DNA of 41,332 nucleotides from JBHHWH01 sp046756405 (GTDB taxonomy: Bacteria > Actinomycetota > Acidimicrobiia > Spongiisociales > ZC4RG35): positions 1 through 41,332 of the forward strand of contig JBHHWH010000009.1 in NCBI GenBank assembly GCA_046756405.1. The letters are read 5' to 3'. The position numbers were made by a program, and so were the translations under genes. The notes under the pieces were generated by a model. It was given only the letters and a program-made list of their open reading frames with translations. It was not told the DNA's origin and did no database searches. Below are positions 8,004 to 15,628 of the stretch, one piece after another. How positions within the stretch are numbered: the stretch's first letter is position 1; every line of letters begins with the position of its first letter.

Positions 8004-8669
8004 CTATGCGGGCTTCGGCGGCGGCTTCAGGCTTCCGATCGCTTCAGCCCAGGCCTCCGGCAGCTCCACGATCGAGGGTCTGGAGATGAGCGGGAGGTAA
8101 ACATCAGAGGCAGCTCCTTCGACCTCCAACTCCGGCTCGCGCTCACCGTAGACCCACGACTCACCCAGGTCGGTGGCGGTGACCCGCAGAGGAGGGACCT
8201 CGCCCAGGAAGGGCAGCCACATGTCACCGAACTCCTCCAGGCCGCTGCGGGCCACGTGGAGGGTCAGGGGCTCGTTCCTCCCCGTGGCTTGTTCGGCATC
8301 CCAGCGGTGCACCCCGGTCTCGATGGTCATGCGCCGCTCCCAAAAACCGATCGTGGGGTTGGGGCCGAAACCCCACACCGGGGTCTCCGGGTCGGACTCC
8401 TCCAGCACGGACAGCATCTCCTCCAGGGTCTCCTCGAACCAGTCGACTGGATCCCGGCCTTCGGTGAGCTTGGGGGCCGAGATCCGCTCGGTGGGAAGGG
8501 TCCGGCAGATCTCGACGGTGCGGGCGTGGATCGACCCGGTGTGGGCGGCCAGGTCGGCCAGAGTCCACTCCGGATACTGGGGCACCCTCAGGGTCGGGTC
8601 GGTGCGGGCAGCGGCGGCCAGGCGCCTACCTTCGGACTCGATCGAAGCCAGGTTCTCAGCCAAGAGCAC
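8004..8669 (-). CDS. Mycothiol-dependent maleylpyruvate isomerase family (DinB fold) protein
   Basis: 221 residues from GTG 8669. The N-terminal DinB-type four-helix domain has WTLADLAAHTGSIH (H43) and MTIETGVHRWDAEQ (E117, H121). The H...E-X3-H arrangement matches the zinc site of mycothiol-dependent maleylpyruvate isomerase, and GVHRWDAE is a hallmark of the wider family. A smaller C-terminal domain follows. The family couples mycothiol to diverse reactions; the substrate here is unknown, and nothing nearby suggests gentisate degradation. The start overlaps the end of sucD by 14 bases, so it is expressed as the last gene of the sucCD operon. Its presence implies that the organism makes mycothiol. 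Confidence 0.85.
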   Translation of the reverse strand: MLLAENLASIESEGRRLAAAARTDPTLRVPQYPEWTLADLAAHTGSIHARTVEICRTLPTERISAPKLTEGRDPVDWFEETLEEMLSVLEESDPETPVWGFGPNPTIGFWERRMTIETGVHRWDAEQATGRNEPLTLHVARSGLEEFGDMWLPFLGEVPPLRVTATDLGESWVYGEREPELEVEGAASDVYLPLISRPSIVELPEAWAEAIGSLKPPPKPA

Positions 8670-9579
8670 GACGCATCGCCTCCCCCATCTCCGACGGGGT
8701 CTCCGCTACCACGATTCCTGCGGTGGTCATCGCCTCTATCTTGGCAGCTGCGGTGCCGCTGCCGCCGGAGACGATGGCCCCTGCATGGCCCATCCTCTTC
8801 CCCGGAGGGGCGGTGGTGCCGGCGATGAACCCGGCCACCGGCTTGGTCATCTCCGACTTCACGAACTCGGAGGCCTCCTCCTCGGCGGTCCCTCCGATCT
8901 CTCCGATCATGATCACCCCTTCGGTCTCGGGGTCCTCCTCGAAGAGCTGGAGGGCGTCGACGAAGCTGGTCCCACCCACCGGGTCGCCGCCGATCCCCAC
9001 CGCGGTGGTCTGGCCCAGTCCGAGCTGGGTGAGCTGGTAGACCGCCTCATAAGTGAGGGTTCCCGACCGGGAGATCACCCCGATCCGGCCCCGCTGGTGG
9101 ATGTATCCGGGCATGATCCCGATCTTGCATTCCCCTGGGGTGATAACACCGGGGCAGTTGGGACCCACCAGCCGGGTGGGCTTGCCCTCCAGGTACCGCT
9201 TCACCTTCACCATGTCGGCCACGGGGATTCCTTCGGTGATGGCCACCACCAGGTCCAGCCCGGCGGCGGCGGCCTCCATGATGGCGTCGGCAGCGAACGG
9301 TGGTGGCACGTAGACGACTGAAGCGTTGGCACCGGTCTCTGCTACTGCCTGTGTGACTGTGGCGAAGATGGGCAGGTCGACGGAGTAGGCATCGGGACGG
9401 CCGGGCACTCCGGAGTGGTCGGTCTCCCCTTCGAAGTGGTGGGTGGTTCCCGCCTTGGAGGGGTGGACTGCACCCACCATGCGGGTGCCGTAGGCGATGG
9501 CCTTGTCGGTGTGGAACTGGCCGGTCTTGCCCAGCCCCTGGACGAGGACTCTGGTGCTCTTGTCAACGAGGATGCTCAT
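8656..9579 (-). CDS. sucD: Succinyl-CoA synthetase alpha subunit
   Basis: 307 residues. With SucC it interconverts succinyl-CoA and succinate while forming ATP or GTP in the TCA cycle. The phosphorylated histidine lies in GKRMGHAGAIVSGG near residue 255; GPNCPGVITPGECKIGIMPG and SRSGTLTYEAVYQ are fully conserved. Two departures from the family are visible. The CoA-binding loop, usually GFTGxQGTFH or GITGREGQFH, reads GLGKTGQFH, one residue shorter. About 19 extra residues (HFEGETDHSGVPGRPDAYSVD in place of two) follow KAGTTH. The rest is normal. ATG overlaps the sucC stop (ATGA). Confidence 0.95.
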   Translation of the reverse strand: MSILVDKSTRVLVQGLGKTGQFHTDKAIAYGTRMVGAVHPSKAGTTHHFEGETDHSGVPGRPDAYSVDLPIFATVTQAVAETGANASVVYVPPPFAADAIMEAAAAGLDLVVAITEGIPVADMVKVKRYLEGKPTRLVGPNCPGVITPGECKIGIMPGYIHQRGRIGVISRSGTLTYEAVYQLTQLGLGQTTAVGIGGDPVGGTSFVDALQLFEEDPETEGVIMIGEIGGTAEEEASEFVKSEMTKPVAGFIAGTTAPPGKRMGHAGAIVSGGSGTAAAKIEAMTTAGIVVAETPSEMGEAMRRALG

Positions 9580-10799
9580 GAGGTCAGCTCCAGGATCTTT
9601 TCGGCCCCTTCCCGCAGACTGGACGCGCTGACCACGTCGAGGCCGGACTCTTCGATGATCTGCTTGCCCAACTCGACGTTGGTGCCCTCCAGGCGCACCA
9701 CCAACGGAACTTCGAGACCCACCTTCTTCACCGCTTCGACGATCCCGGTGGCGATCACGTCGCAGCGCATGATCCCCCCGAAGATGTTGACGAAGATCCC
9801 CTTCACGTTGGAGTCGGTGGTGATGATCTCGAAGGCAGTAGCCACCTGTTCGGCGTTGGCGCCGCCTCCGACGTCTAAGAAGTTGGCCGGTTCGCCGCCG
9901 ACGTGCTTGATGGTGTCCATGGTGGCCATGGCCAGTCCGGCACCGTTGACCATGCAGCCGATGGTCCCGTCCAGCTTGATGTAGCTGAGGCCCGCCCGCT
10001 TGGCCCGTAGCTCCGCCGGGTCCTCCTCGGACTCGTCTCGGAGCTCGGCGATGGCGGGGTGGCGGAACAGGGCGTTGTCGTCGAAGGCCATCTTCATGTC
10101 CAGGGCCACCACCTCGCCGGTCTTGGTGACGACAAGGGGGTTGATCTCGATCAGGTCGGTGTCCAGTTCGACTGCGGCCCGGTCGAGCGCGGAGACGAAG
10201 CTGAGGAAGTTCTTGAAGGCCTCCCCGGCCAGCCCCAGACCCAGGGCCAGTTCCCGGGCCTGAAAGGGAAGCAGCCCGAAGCCGGGATCGATCTCGGCGC
10301 GGAGGATCTTCTCCGGGGTCTCGGCGGCCACCTCTTCGATCTCCATGCCTCCTTCGGTGGAAGCCATCACGATGTTGCGGGAGATGGCCCGGTCGAGGAG
10401 CACCGCCAGATAGAGCTCACGGTCGATGTCGATGCCCTGTTCGACGTAGAGGCGGTGAACGGTCTTTCCCTCCTCCCCGGTCTGGACGGTGACCAGGGTG
10501 GCCCCCAGCATCTTGGCGGCCAGCTCGGCCACCTTCTCTTCGGCCGCCTTGATCCCGCCTTCGATACCGTCGGTGACCACGGTGACACCGCCGACCTCCG
10601 GATGCTCCTTGAAGCGTCCCTTGCCCCTCCCTCCGGCGTGGATCTGGGCTTTGACCACCACCACCGGGTTGCCGGTCTCTTCGATCAGGCCCCGGGTGGC
10701 GGCCCTGGCCTCTTCCGGAGTCCTGACGGCTTGGCCCCTGGGCACAGGGATGCCTCGGGCCGCCATCAGCTCCTTGGCCTGGTACTCGTGGATCTTCAA
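9576..10799 (-). CDS. sucC: Succinyl-CoA synthetase beta subunit (ATP-grasp)
   Basis: 407 residues. ATP-grasp domain with MKIHEYQAKELMAARGIPVP at the N-terminus, VVVKAQIHAGGRGKG (nucleotide lysine region near 50-65), DLIEINPLVVT (metal site) and the C-terminal ligase domain with GFxNGAGLAMATMD-like MVNGAGLAMATMD and VNIFGGIMRCDVIA. Length is slightly above the usual 385-395. The start is TTG 10799, preceded by a good site (GGAAGG about 6 bases upstream); no ATG is near. It follows the cobalamin-binding gene by 12 bases and overlaps sucD, so the three form one operon that would take methylmalonyl-CoA rearrangement products into succinate. Confidence 0.95.
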   Translation of the reverse strand: MKIHEYQAKELMAARGIPVPRGQAVRTPEEARAATRGLIEETGNPVVVVKAQIHAGGRGKGRFKEHPEVGGVTVVTDGIEGGIKAAEEKVAELAAKMLGATLVTVQTGEEGKTVHRLYVEQGIDIDRELYLAVLLDRAISRNIVMASTEGGMEIEEVAAETPEKILRAEIDPGFGLLPFQARELALGLGLAGEAFKNFLSFVSALDRAAVELDTDLIEINPLVVTKTGEVVALDMKMAFDDNALFRHPAIAELRDESEEDPAELRAKRAGLSYIKLDGTIGCMVNGAGLAMATMDTIKHVGGEPANFLDVGGGANAEQVATAFEIITTDSNVKGIFVNIFGGIMRCDVIATGIVEAVKKVGLEVPLVVRLEGTNVELGKQIIEESGLDVVSASSLREGAEKILELTS

Positions 10800-10811
10800 T
10801 GTCTTCCTTTC

Positions 10812-11204
10812 CTAGCTCTCAGGGACGTTGGCATCCACCCAGGAGGCGATCTCGTCCAACGGTGTCCCCGGGGTGAAGATCATGGTGATGCCCGCCTCCT
10901 CGAGGGCGGGGATGTCGGAGTCGGGAATCACACCGCCACCGAACACGACCACGTCGTCGGCGCCCCGCTTCCTCAGTTCCTCGACCACCTGGGGGAAGAG
11001 GGTCATGTGGGCCCCCGAAAGCGACGACAGTCCCACGGCGTCCACGTCCTCCTGGACGGCGGTCTCGGCGATCTGGGAGGGTGTCTGGTGAAGGCCGGAG
11101 TAGATGACCTCGAAGCCGGCATCGCGTAGGGCACGGGCGATGACTTTGGCCCCACGATCGTGGCCGTCGAGGCCGGGTTTGGCGATGAGGATTCTCCGGG
11201 GCAT
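10812..11204 (-). CDS. Stand-alone cobalamin-binding domain, methylmalonyl-CoA mutase C-terminal type
   Basis: 130 residues from ATG 11204. A Rossmann-like B12 domain with the axial-ligand motif D-x-H-x-x-G (GLDGHDRGAK, about residues 12-21), then VGLSSLSGAHM and VVFGGGVIPDSDIPAL, which is the usual order in methylmalonyl-CoA mutase. The large catalytic TIM-barrel subunit is not in this window. Such split small subunits pair with a separate large subunit in archaea and some bacteria. Position just upstream of sucCD fits conversion of (R)-methylmalonyl-CoA to succinyl-CoA. TACCCT about 11 bases upstream of the ATG could be the -10; an in-frame TTG at 11234 would add 10 residues. Confidence 0.88.
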   Translation of the reverse strand: MPRRILIAKPGLDGHDRGAKVIARALRDAGFEVIYSGLHQTPSQIAETAVQEDVDAVGLSSLSGAHMTLFPQVVEELRKRGADDVVVFGGGVIPDSDIPALEEAGITMIFTPGTPLDEIASWVDANVPES

Positions 11205-11288
11205 GCCGGCGAGCCAGGGTAGTGGCCGTGGCAAGGTGTTCTATATCTGCCAGGGACCACATCCGGACCCTGGTGCATTAGGTTCGCG

Positions 11289-11294
11289 TACTCT
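11289..11294 (+). promoter_or_regulatory. -10 box (TACTCT) for transaldolase, leaderless type
   Basis: TACTCT, then six bases, then ATG 11301. The 96-base gap to the divergent B12-domain gene holds both promoters; on the minus strand TATAGA is at 11240-11245. Confidence 0.5.
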
Positions 11295-11300
11295 GGGCGT

Positions 11301-12398
11301 ATGCCTACATCGAACCTTCACGGATTGGCCCATGCGGGTGTGAGTGTCTGGTGTGATCAGATCTCCCGGGAGATGCTGGACACAGGCGAACTCGCCCGGC
11401 TCATCGCCGATGACGCCGTCACCGGGGTCACCTCCAACCCGACCATCTTCGCCGGAGCCATCGTCGGCTCCAACGACTATGCCGACCAGATCGCCGAGCT
11501 GACGGCTGGAGGTGCCTCCACTGAGGAGGTGGTCAAATCGCTGATGGCAACCGACATCACCCGGGCCTGCGACATCCTCGCTCCGGTCCACGCCGCCACC
11601 GAAGGCAAGGACGGCTTCGTCTCGGTGGAGGTCTCCCCCACCCTGGCCGCCGACACCGACGCCACGGTCGTCGAGGCCCACGAATGGACCAAGCAGATCG
11701 ACCGTCCCAACCTCCTGGTCAAGGTCCCCGCCACTCCCGAAGGCATCCCGGCGGTCCGTCGTCTCATCGGCAGCGGCGTCTCCGTGAATGTGACCCTCAT
11801 CTTCTCCCTCCAGCGCTACGAAGAGGTGATCGACGCCTACCTGGGAGGCCTGGAGGACCTGATCGAGATGGAGGGCAACCCCTCCCGTGTCGCCTCGGTG
11901 GCCTCCTTTTTCGTCTCCCGTTTCGACACTGAAGTGGACCGGCGTCTCGACGCCATCGGCACCCCTGAAGCCGAGGCGCTCAAGGGAAAGACCGCCGTGG
12001 CCAACGCCCGGGCCGCGTATGGGGTCTTCCTCGACCACTTCGAAGGGCCCCGTTACCAGCGTCTCGCCGCCAAGGGTGCCCGTCCCCAGCGTCCCCTGTG
12101 GGCTTCGACCTCCACCAAGAACCCCGCCTACTCCGATCTCCTCTACGTGGAGAACCTGGTCGCCTCCAACACGGTGAACACCATGCCGCTCAAGACCATC
12201 GCCGCCTACCAGGACCACGGTGATCCCAACCCCCGCAGCTTCGACTTCGACGAAATCGACGAAGCCCGGGCCACCCTGGGACAGCTCGAGGAGCTGGGCA
12301 TCAGCTACGACGAGGTGGTGGAGACCCTGGAGAGGGACGGGGTTCACAAGTTCGCAGCCTCCTGGAACGAGCTACTGGAGGCCGTAGCCCGGTCCTAG
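11301..12398 (+). CDS. tal: Transaldolase
   Basis: 365 residues. Transfers a dihydroxyacetone unit between sugar phosphates in the non-oxidative pentose phosphate pathway. The longer actinobacterial type is recognised by SVWCDQISREML near the start, GVTSNPTIFAGAI (43-55), FVSVEVSPTLAADTDATV, the Schiff-base lysine K141 in NLLVKVPAT, NVTLIFSLQRYEEVIDAY, and LWASTSTKNPAYSD. ATG 11301 has no Shine-Dalgarno but a -10 six bases upstream. It stands alone between divergent and convergent neighbours: no transketolase or zwf-opcA-pgl cluster follows, unlike the common actinobacterial arrangement. The stop TAG shares a CTAG palindrome with the stop of pcrA. Confidence 0.96.
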   Translation: MPTSNLHGLAHAGVSVWCDQISREMLDTGELARLIADDAVTGVTSNPTIFAGAIVGSNDYADQIAELTAGGASTEEVVKSLMATDITRACDILAPVHAATEGKDGFVSVEVSPTLAADTDATVVEAHEWTKQIDRPNLLVKVPATPEGIPAVRRLIGSGVSVNVTLIFSLQRYEEVIDAYLGGLEDLIEMEGNPSRVASVASFFVSRFDTEVDRRLDAIGTPEAEALKGKTAVANARAAYGVFLDHFEGPRYQRLAAKGARPQRPLWASTSTKNPAYSDLLYVENLVASNTVNTMPLKTIAAYQDHGDPNPRSFDFDEIDEARATLGQLEELGISYDEVVETLERDGVHKFAASWNELLEAVARS

Positions 12399-14620
12399 GC
12401 CCTTTCCAGGGGCGCCCAGGCGAGGAGCAGGCGCTTCTTCCCCTGGGTGTCAAAAACCACTTCCACTTCGGCACGGTCGCCGTCGCCCACCACCTCACGC
12501 ACCGTCCCCAGACCCCATTTGCCGTGGCGGACCCGGTCCCCGGGGCCGATCTCTCCAGGAGAGACAGTCTTGGAGGGACCGGAGGCGGCCGCCCGGTCCA
12601 CGGGGCCCTGGCGTACCCGCTTCGGTGCCTTGGTGACCAGCCTGGGTGGAATCTCCTTCAAGAACCGCGAGGGTGGGTTATAGGTGGAACTGCCGAACAG
12701 CATGCGCCTCCAGGCCAGGGACAGGTAAAGGCGGTCCTGAGCCCGGGTGATGCCCACGTAGGCGAGACGCCTCTCCTCCTCTAACTCGTCGGGGCTGCCC
12801 AAGGACCTCACGTGGGGGAAGACCCCGTCCTCCATGCCGATCATGAACACCACCGGGAACTCCAGCCCTTTGGCGGTGTGGAGAGTCATCAGCGTCACCG
12901 CCCCGGCCCCCTCCTCCCACTCGTCGATGTCGGAGACCAGGGCTGTAGTCTCCAAGAACAGCTCCAGGCGACGCAGAGGGTCGAGGGAGTCGAACTCCTC
13001 GTCCCCCACCACGGCGCCTTCGCTGGAAGCTTCGAACTCGGCAGCCACCCCCACCAGTTCCCGGAGATTCTCCACCCGGCCCATGGCCTCGATGGTTCGC
13101 TCCGCCTCCAGGGCGGCCAGCATTCCGGTGGCGTCGAGCACTGTCCGCACCGCCTCCTCGACACCGCCGGCCGCCCGCTCCCGCAACAGGTCGATGAGGG
13201 CAACGAACTCCTTCGTCGATTTCACCGCCCTGGCCGTGAGCTGAGGGATCTCCTCGGCCCGCCGCAGACCTTCGAGGAAGGGGATTCCCTCGGCCTGGGT
13301 GAACCGGTCTACATGGGCCAGGGTTGTGGCTCCGATGCCACGGCGCGGCTCATTGATGATCCGCTTCACCGAGACCTCGTCGGCGGGATTGACCACCACC
13401 CGCAGGTAGGCGATGGCGTCTTTGATCTCCTTGCGGTCATAGAACTTGACCGACCCGACCACCGTGTAAGGGACGCTACGGCGAACAAGCACGTCCTCCA
13501 CCACCCGGGACATGGCATTGGTCCGGTAGAAAACGGCGATGTCAGACAGCGCGAACCCCTCCTCCTGGAGGGCTTCGACCTGGTCGGCCACCCATCCGGC
13601 CTCGTCGTGCTCGTCCTCGGCCTCGTACGAGACGATGGGCACCCCACCCCCCCGGTCGGACCAGAGGTCCTTTGGAGTCCTCTGGGTGTTGTTGGCGATC
13701 ACCGAGTTGGCGGCGTCGAGGATGGTCTCGGTGGAACGGTAGTTCTGGTCCAGGACGATCACTCGGGCGTCCGGGTAGTCCTTCTCGAAATCGCGAATGT
13801 TGCGGATGTCGGCACCGCGAAACTTGTAGATGGACTGGTCGGAGTCGCCGACGACGCACAGGTTGCGGTGGACGGCGGTGAGCTGTTTCACCAGGAGATA
13901 CTGGGCTCGGTTGGTGTCCTGGTATTCGTCGACGAGCACGTAGCGGAACCGGCGCTGGTAATGCTCTAACACCTCGGGGAAAGCGGCTAACAGCTCCACG
14001 GTGACCATCAGCAGATCGTCGAAGTCCATCGCCGAGGCTTCCAGCAGCCGCTGCTGGTAGAGGCGGTAGATGTCGGCCACTTGAGCGTGGTAGAAGCCGT
14101 CTCCCTGATCGGCGAAGCTCTCGTAGTCCACCAGCTCGTTCTTGGCCCTGGAGATGACCGCCTTGACGGAACGCTCGGGGAACTGTTTCGAGTCGAGATC
14201 CAGGTCTTTGGTGACCATCCGGATCAAGCGGAGCGAGTCGGCTTCGTCGTAAATGGTGAAACCGGAGCGGTAGCCGAGACGGTGGGCTTCACGGCGGAGG
14301 ATCCGCACGCAGGCGGAGTGAAAAGTGGAGACCCACATGGCCCGGACCGCCCCACCCACTAGGGCCTCCACCCTCGACCTCATCTCGTTGGCGGCCTTGT
14401 TAGTGAAGGTGATGGCCAGGATCGCCTCGGGAGGGACCCGATGGTCGCGGATCAGGTGAGCGATGCGGTAGGTGAGCACCCGGGTCTTACCCGATCCGGC
14501 TCCCGCCACCACCAGTACCGGTCCCTCGGTGGCGGCCACCGCTTCCCGCTGGGTGGGGTTGAGGTCGGTGAAGAGGGGGGAGTCGGCCGGTACATCGTCG
14601 TTGAACCACTCGGCCTTCAT
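12395..14620 (-). CDS. pcrA: ATP-dependent DNA helicase, UvrD/PcrA type
   Basis: 741 residues, superfamily 1A 3'-5' helicase. Motif I AGAGSGKT (39-46, K45), Q motif LNPTQREAV before it, motif II DEYQDTN, motif III GDSDQSIYKFRGAD, motif IV LDQNYRST, motif V MTLHTAKGLEFPVVF and motif VI YVGITRAQDRLYL are all intact. The C-terminal 45 residues (RVRHGKWGLGTVREVVG...) form the Tudor-like domain that lets UvrD/PcrA bind RNA polymerase in transcription-coupled repair. ATG 14620 is preceded by TACCAT eight bases upstream. The stop overlaps the stop of tal by 4 bases. Confidence 0.96.
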   Translation of the reverse strand: MKAEWFNDDVPADSPLFTDLNPTQREAVAATEGPVLVVAGAGSGKTRVLTYRIAHLIRDHRVPPEAILAITFTNKAANEMRSRVEALVGGAVRAMWVSTFHSACVRILRREAHRLGYRSGFTIYDEADSLRLIRMVTKDLDLDSKQFPERSVKAVISRAKNELVDYESFADQGDGFYHAQVADIYRLYQQRLLEASAMDFDDLLMVTVELLAAFPEVLEHYQRRFRYVLVDEYQDTNRAQYLLVKQLTAVHRNLCVVGDSDQSIYKFRGADIRNIRDFEKDYPDARVIVLDQNYRSTETILDAANSVIANNTQRTPKDLWSDRGGGVPIVSYEAEDEHDEAGWVADQVEALQEEGFALSDIAVFYRTNAMSRVVEDVLVRRSVPYTVVGSVKFYDRKEIKDAIAYLRVVVNPADEVSVKRIINEPRRGIGATTLAHVDRFTQAEGIPFLEGLRRAEEIPQLTARAVKSTKEFVALIDLLRERAAGGVEEAVRTVLDATGMLAALEAERTIEAMGRVENLRELVGVAAEFEASSEGAVVGDEEFDSLDPLRRLELFLETTALVSDIDEWEEGAGAVTLMTLHTAKGLEFPVVFMIGMEDGVFPHVRSLGSPDELEEERRLAYVGITRAQDRLYLSLAWRRMLFGSSTYNPPSRFLKEIPPRLVTKAPKRVRQGPVDRAAASGPSKTVSPGEIGPGDRVRHGKWGLGTVREVVGDGDRAEVEVVFDTQGKKRLLLAWAPLERA

Positions 14621-14628
14621 CCCCGCCG

Positions 14629-14634
14629 ATGGTA
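14629..14634 (-). promoter_or_regulatory. -10 box (TACCAT) for pcrA, leaderless type
   Basis: TACCAT on the minus strand, then eight bases to ATG 14620. Confidence 0.45.
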
Positions 14635-14679
14635 CCGGCCCACCCCGACGGAATCACAAAGCTGTTATCAGAGAGGCGA

Positions 14680-15582
14680 TCAGGCCGATCGCGCCGCCTC
14701 GGGGAGCTCCACCACGGCAATGACCTCCTCTTCGGAGGACGCTGGGGGATCCTGGACTGTCCTCTGCCCTACCCGCAGCGGCAGCGAGTAGCAGAAGCGG
14801 GCGCCGGTGGGGAAGCGCCGCTCGTACCAAACGTCCCCACCCATGGCCCGGGCGAGGCGGCGGGCGATGGGCAAACCCAGCCCGATACCGGTAGCTTCCC
14901 GGGCGTCGCCCTTGGAAAGCTGCTCGAACTTCTCGAAGACCTTCAGGGTGGCTTCGTCGGGAACACCGGGGCCGTTGTCGGAGATGATGATCAGGTACTG
15001 GTCGCCCATCACGAAGCCCTCTACCAGAATCTGGTCGCCGCCGTATTTGCGGGCGTTCTCCATCAGGTTACGGATGATCTGATGCACTCGACGCTGGTCG
15101 GCGGAGACCCGCACCCCATCGGGAAGGGAGACGAGGGCCGTCTTCCGGCCGCCGCTAGGGAAGACCATATCGGCGACGTCTTCGATCATCTCACCGAGGT
15201 CGAACAGTTCGGGATGGAGGCGGAGACGGTTGGCCTCCAGACGGGGAATGACCAGAACGTCCTCCACCAGGTCTCCCAGGTAGAGGGCCTGACGGTTGAT
15301 GATGTTCAAGAACTCGTAGACCTCGTCGCGGGGTAGGTCCTCCCACGATTCGAGGAGAGTGTCGGCGAACCCGGCTATAGAGGTGAGCGGAGTGCGTAGC
15401 TCATGGCTGACCATGGCGACGAAGTCGTTCTTGATGGTATGGGCCTCTTCGGCGAGCCGGCGGACCTCCCGCTCCCGTTCCCGTCCGGCGGCGGTGATCC
15501 GCCATGCCCACAGCACCGCGGCCACTCCCAACACCGGGAAGGCGTAGAGCAGCAAATCGGGCAGATTTGATAGGTCAGGCAT
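14680..15582 (-). CDS. Membrane-bound sensor histidine kinase
   Basis: 300 residues from ATG 15582 (an in-frame ATG at 15609 is an alternative; neither has a clear ribosome site). One membrane segment at about residues 9-28, a short coiled linker, then the HisKA dimerisation domain with the phosphorylated H60 in AMVSHELRTPLTS. The ATPase domain has the N box NLMENARKYGG, the G1 box DNGPGVP and the G2 box GIGLGLPIARRLARAMGG. There is no sensor domain worth the name, so the signal may come through a partner. It starts about 46 bases downstream of the CheA-like hybrid kinase and is probably in its operon. No response regulator gene follows; the receiver in the upstream protein is a candidate target. 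Confidence 0.9.
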   Translation of the reverse strand: MPDLSNLPDLLLYAFPVLGVAAVLWAWRITAAGREREREVRRLAEEAHTIKNDFVAMVSHELRTPLTSIAGFADTLLESWEDLPRDEVYEFLNIINRQALYLGDLVEDVLVIPRLEANRLRLHPELFDLGEMIEDVADMVFPSGGRKTALVSLPDGVRVSADQRRVHQIIRNLMENARKYGGDQILVEGFVMGDQYLIIISDNGPGVPDEATLKVFEKFEQLSKGDAREATGIGLGLPIARRLARAMGGDVWYERRFPTGARFCYSLPLRVGQRTVQDPPASSEEEVIAVVELPEAARSA

Positions 15583-15628
15583 GCCTAAACCGTTTATCGG
15601 CGGGGCCATCGTGGCGCTAAAGGGAAAC

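Noticed and set aside
10059..11129. 356-codon plus-strand frame opposite sucC
   Set aside because: Antisense shadow spanning two confident genes.
11241..12347. 368-codon frame opposite transaldolase
   Set aside because: Antisense frame of a GC-rich gene; no motifs, and tal is certain.
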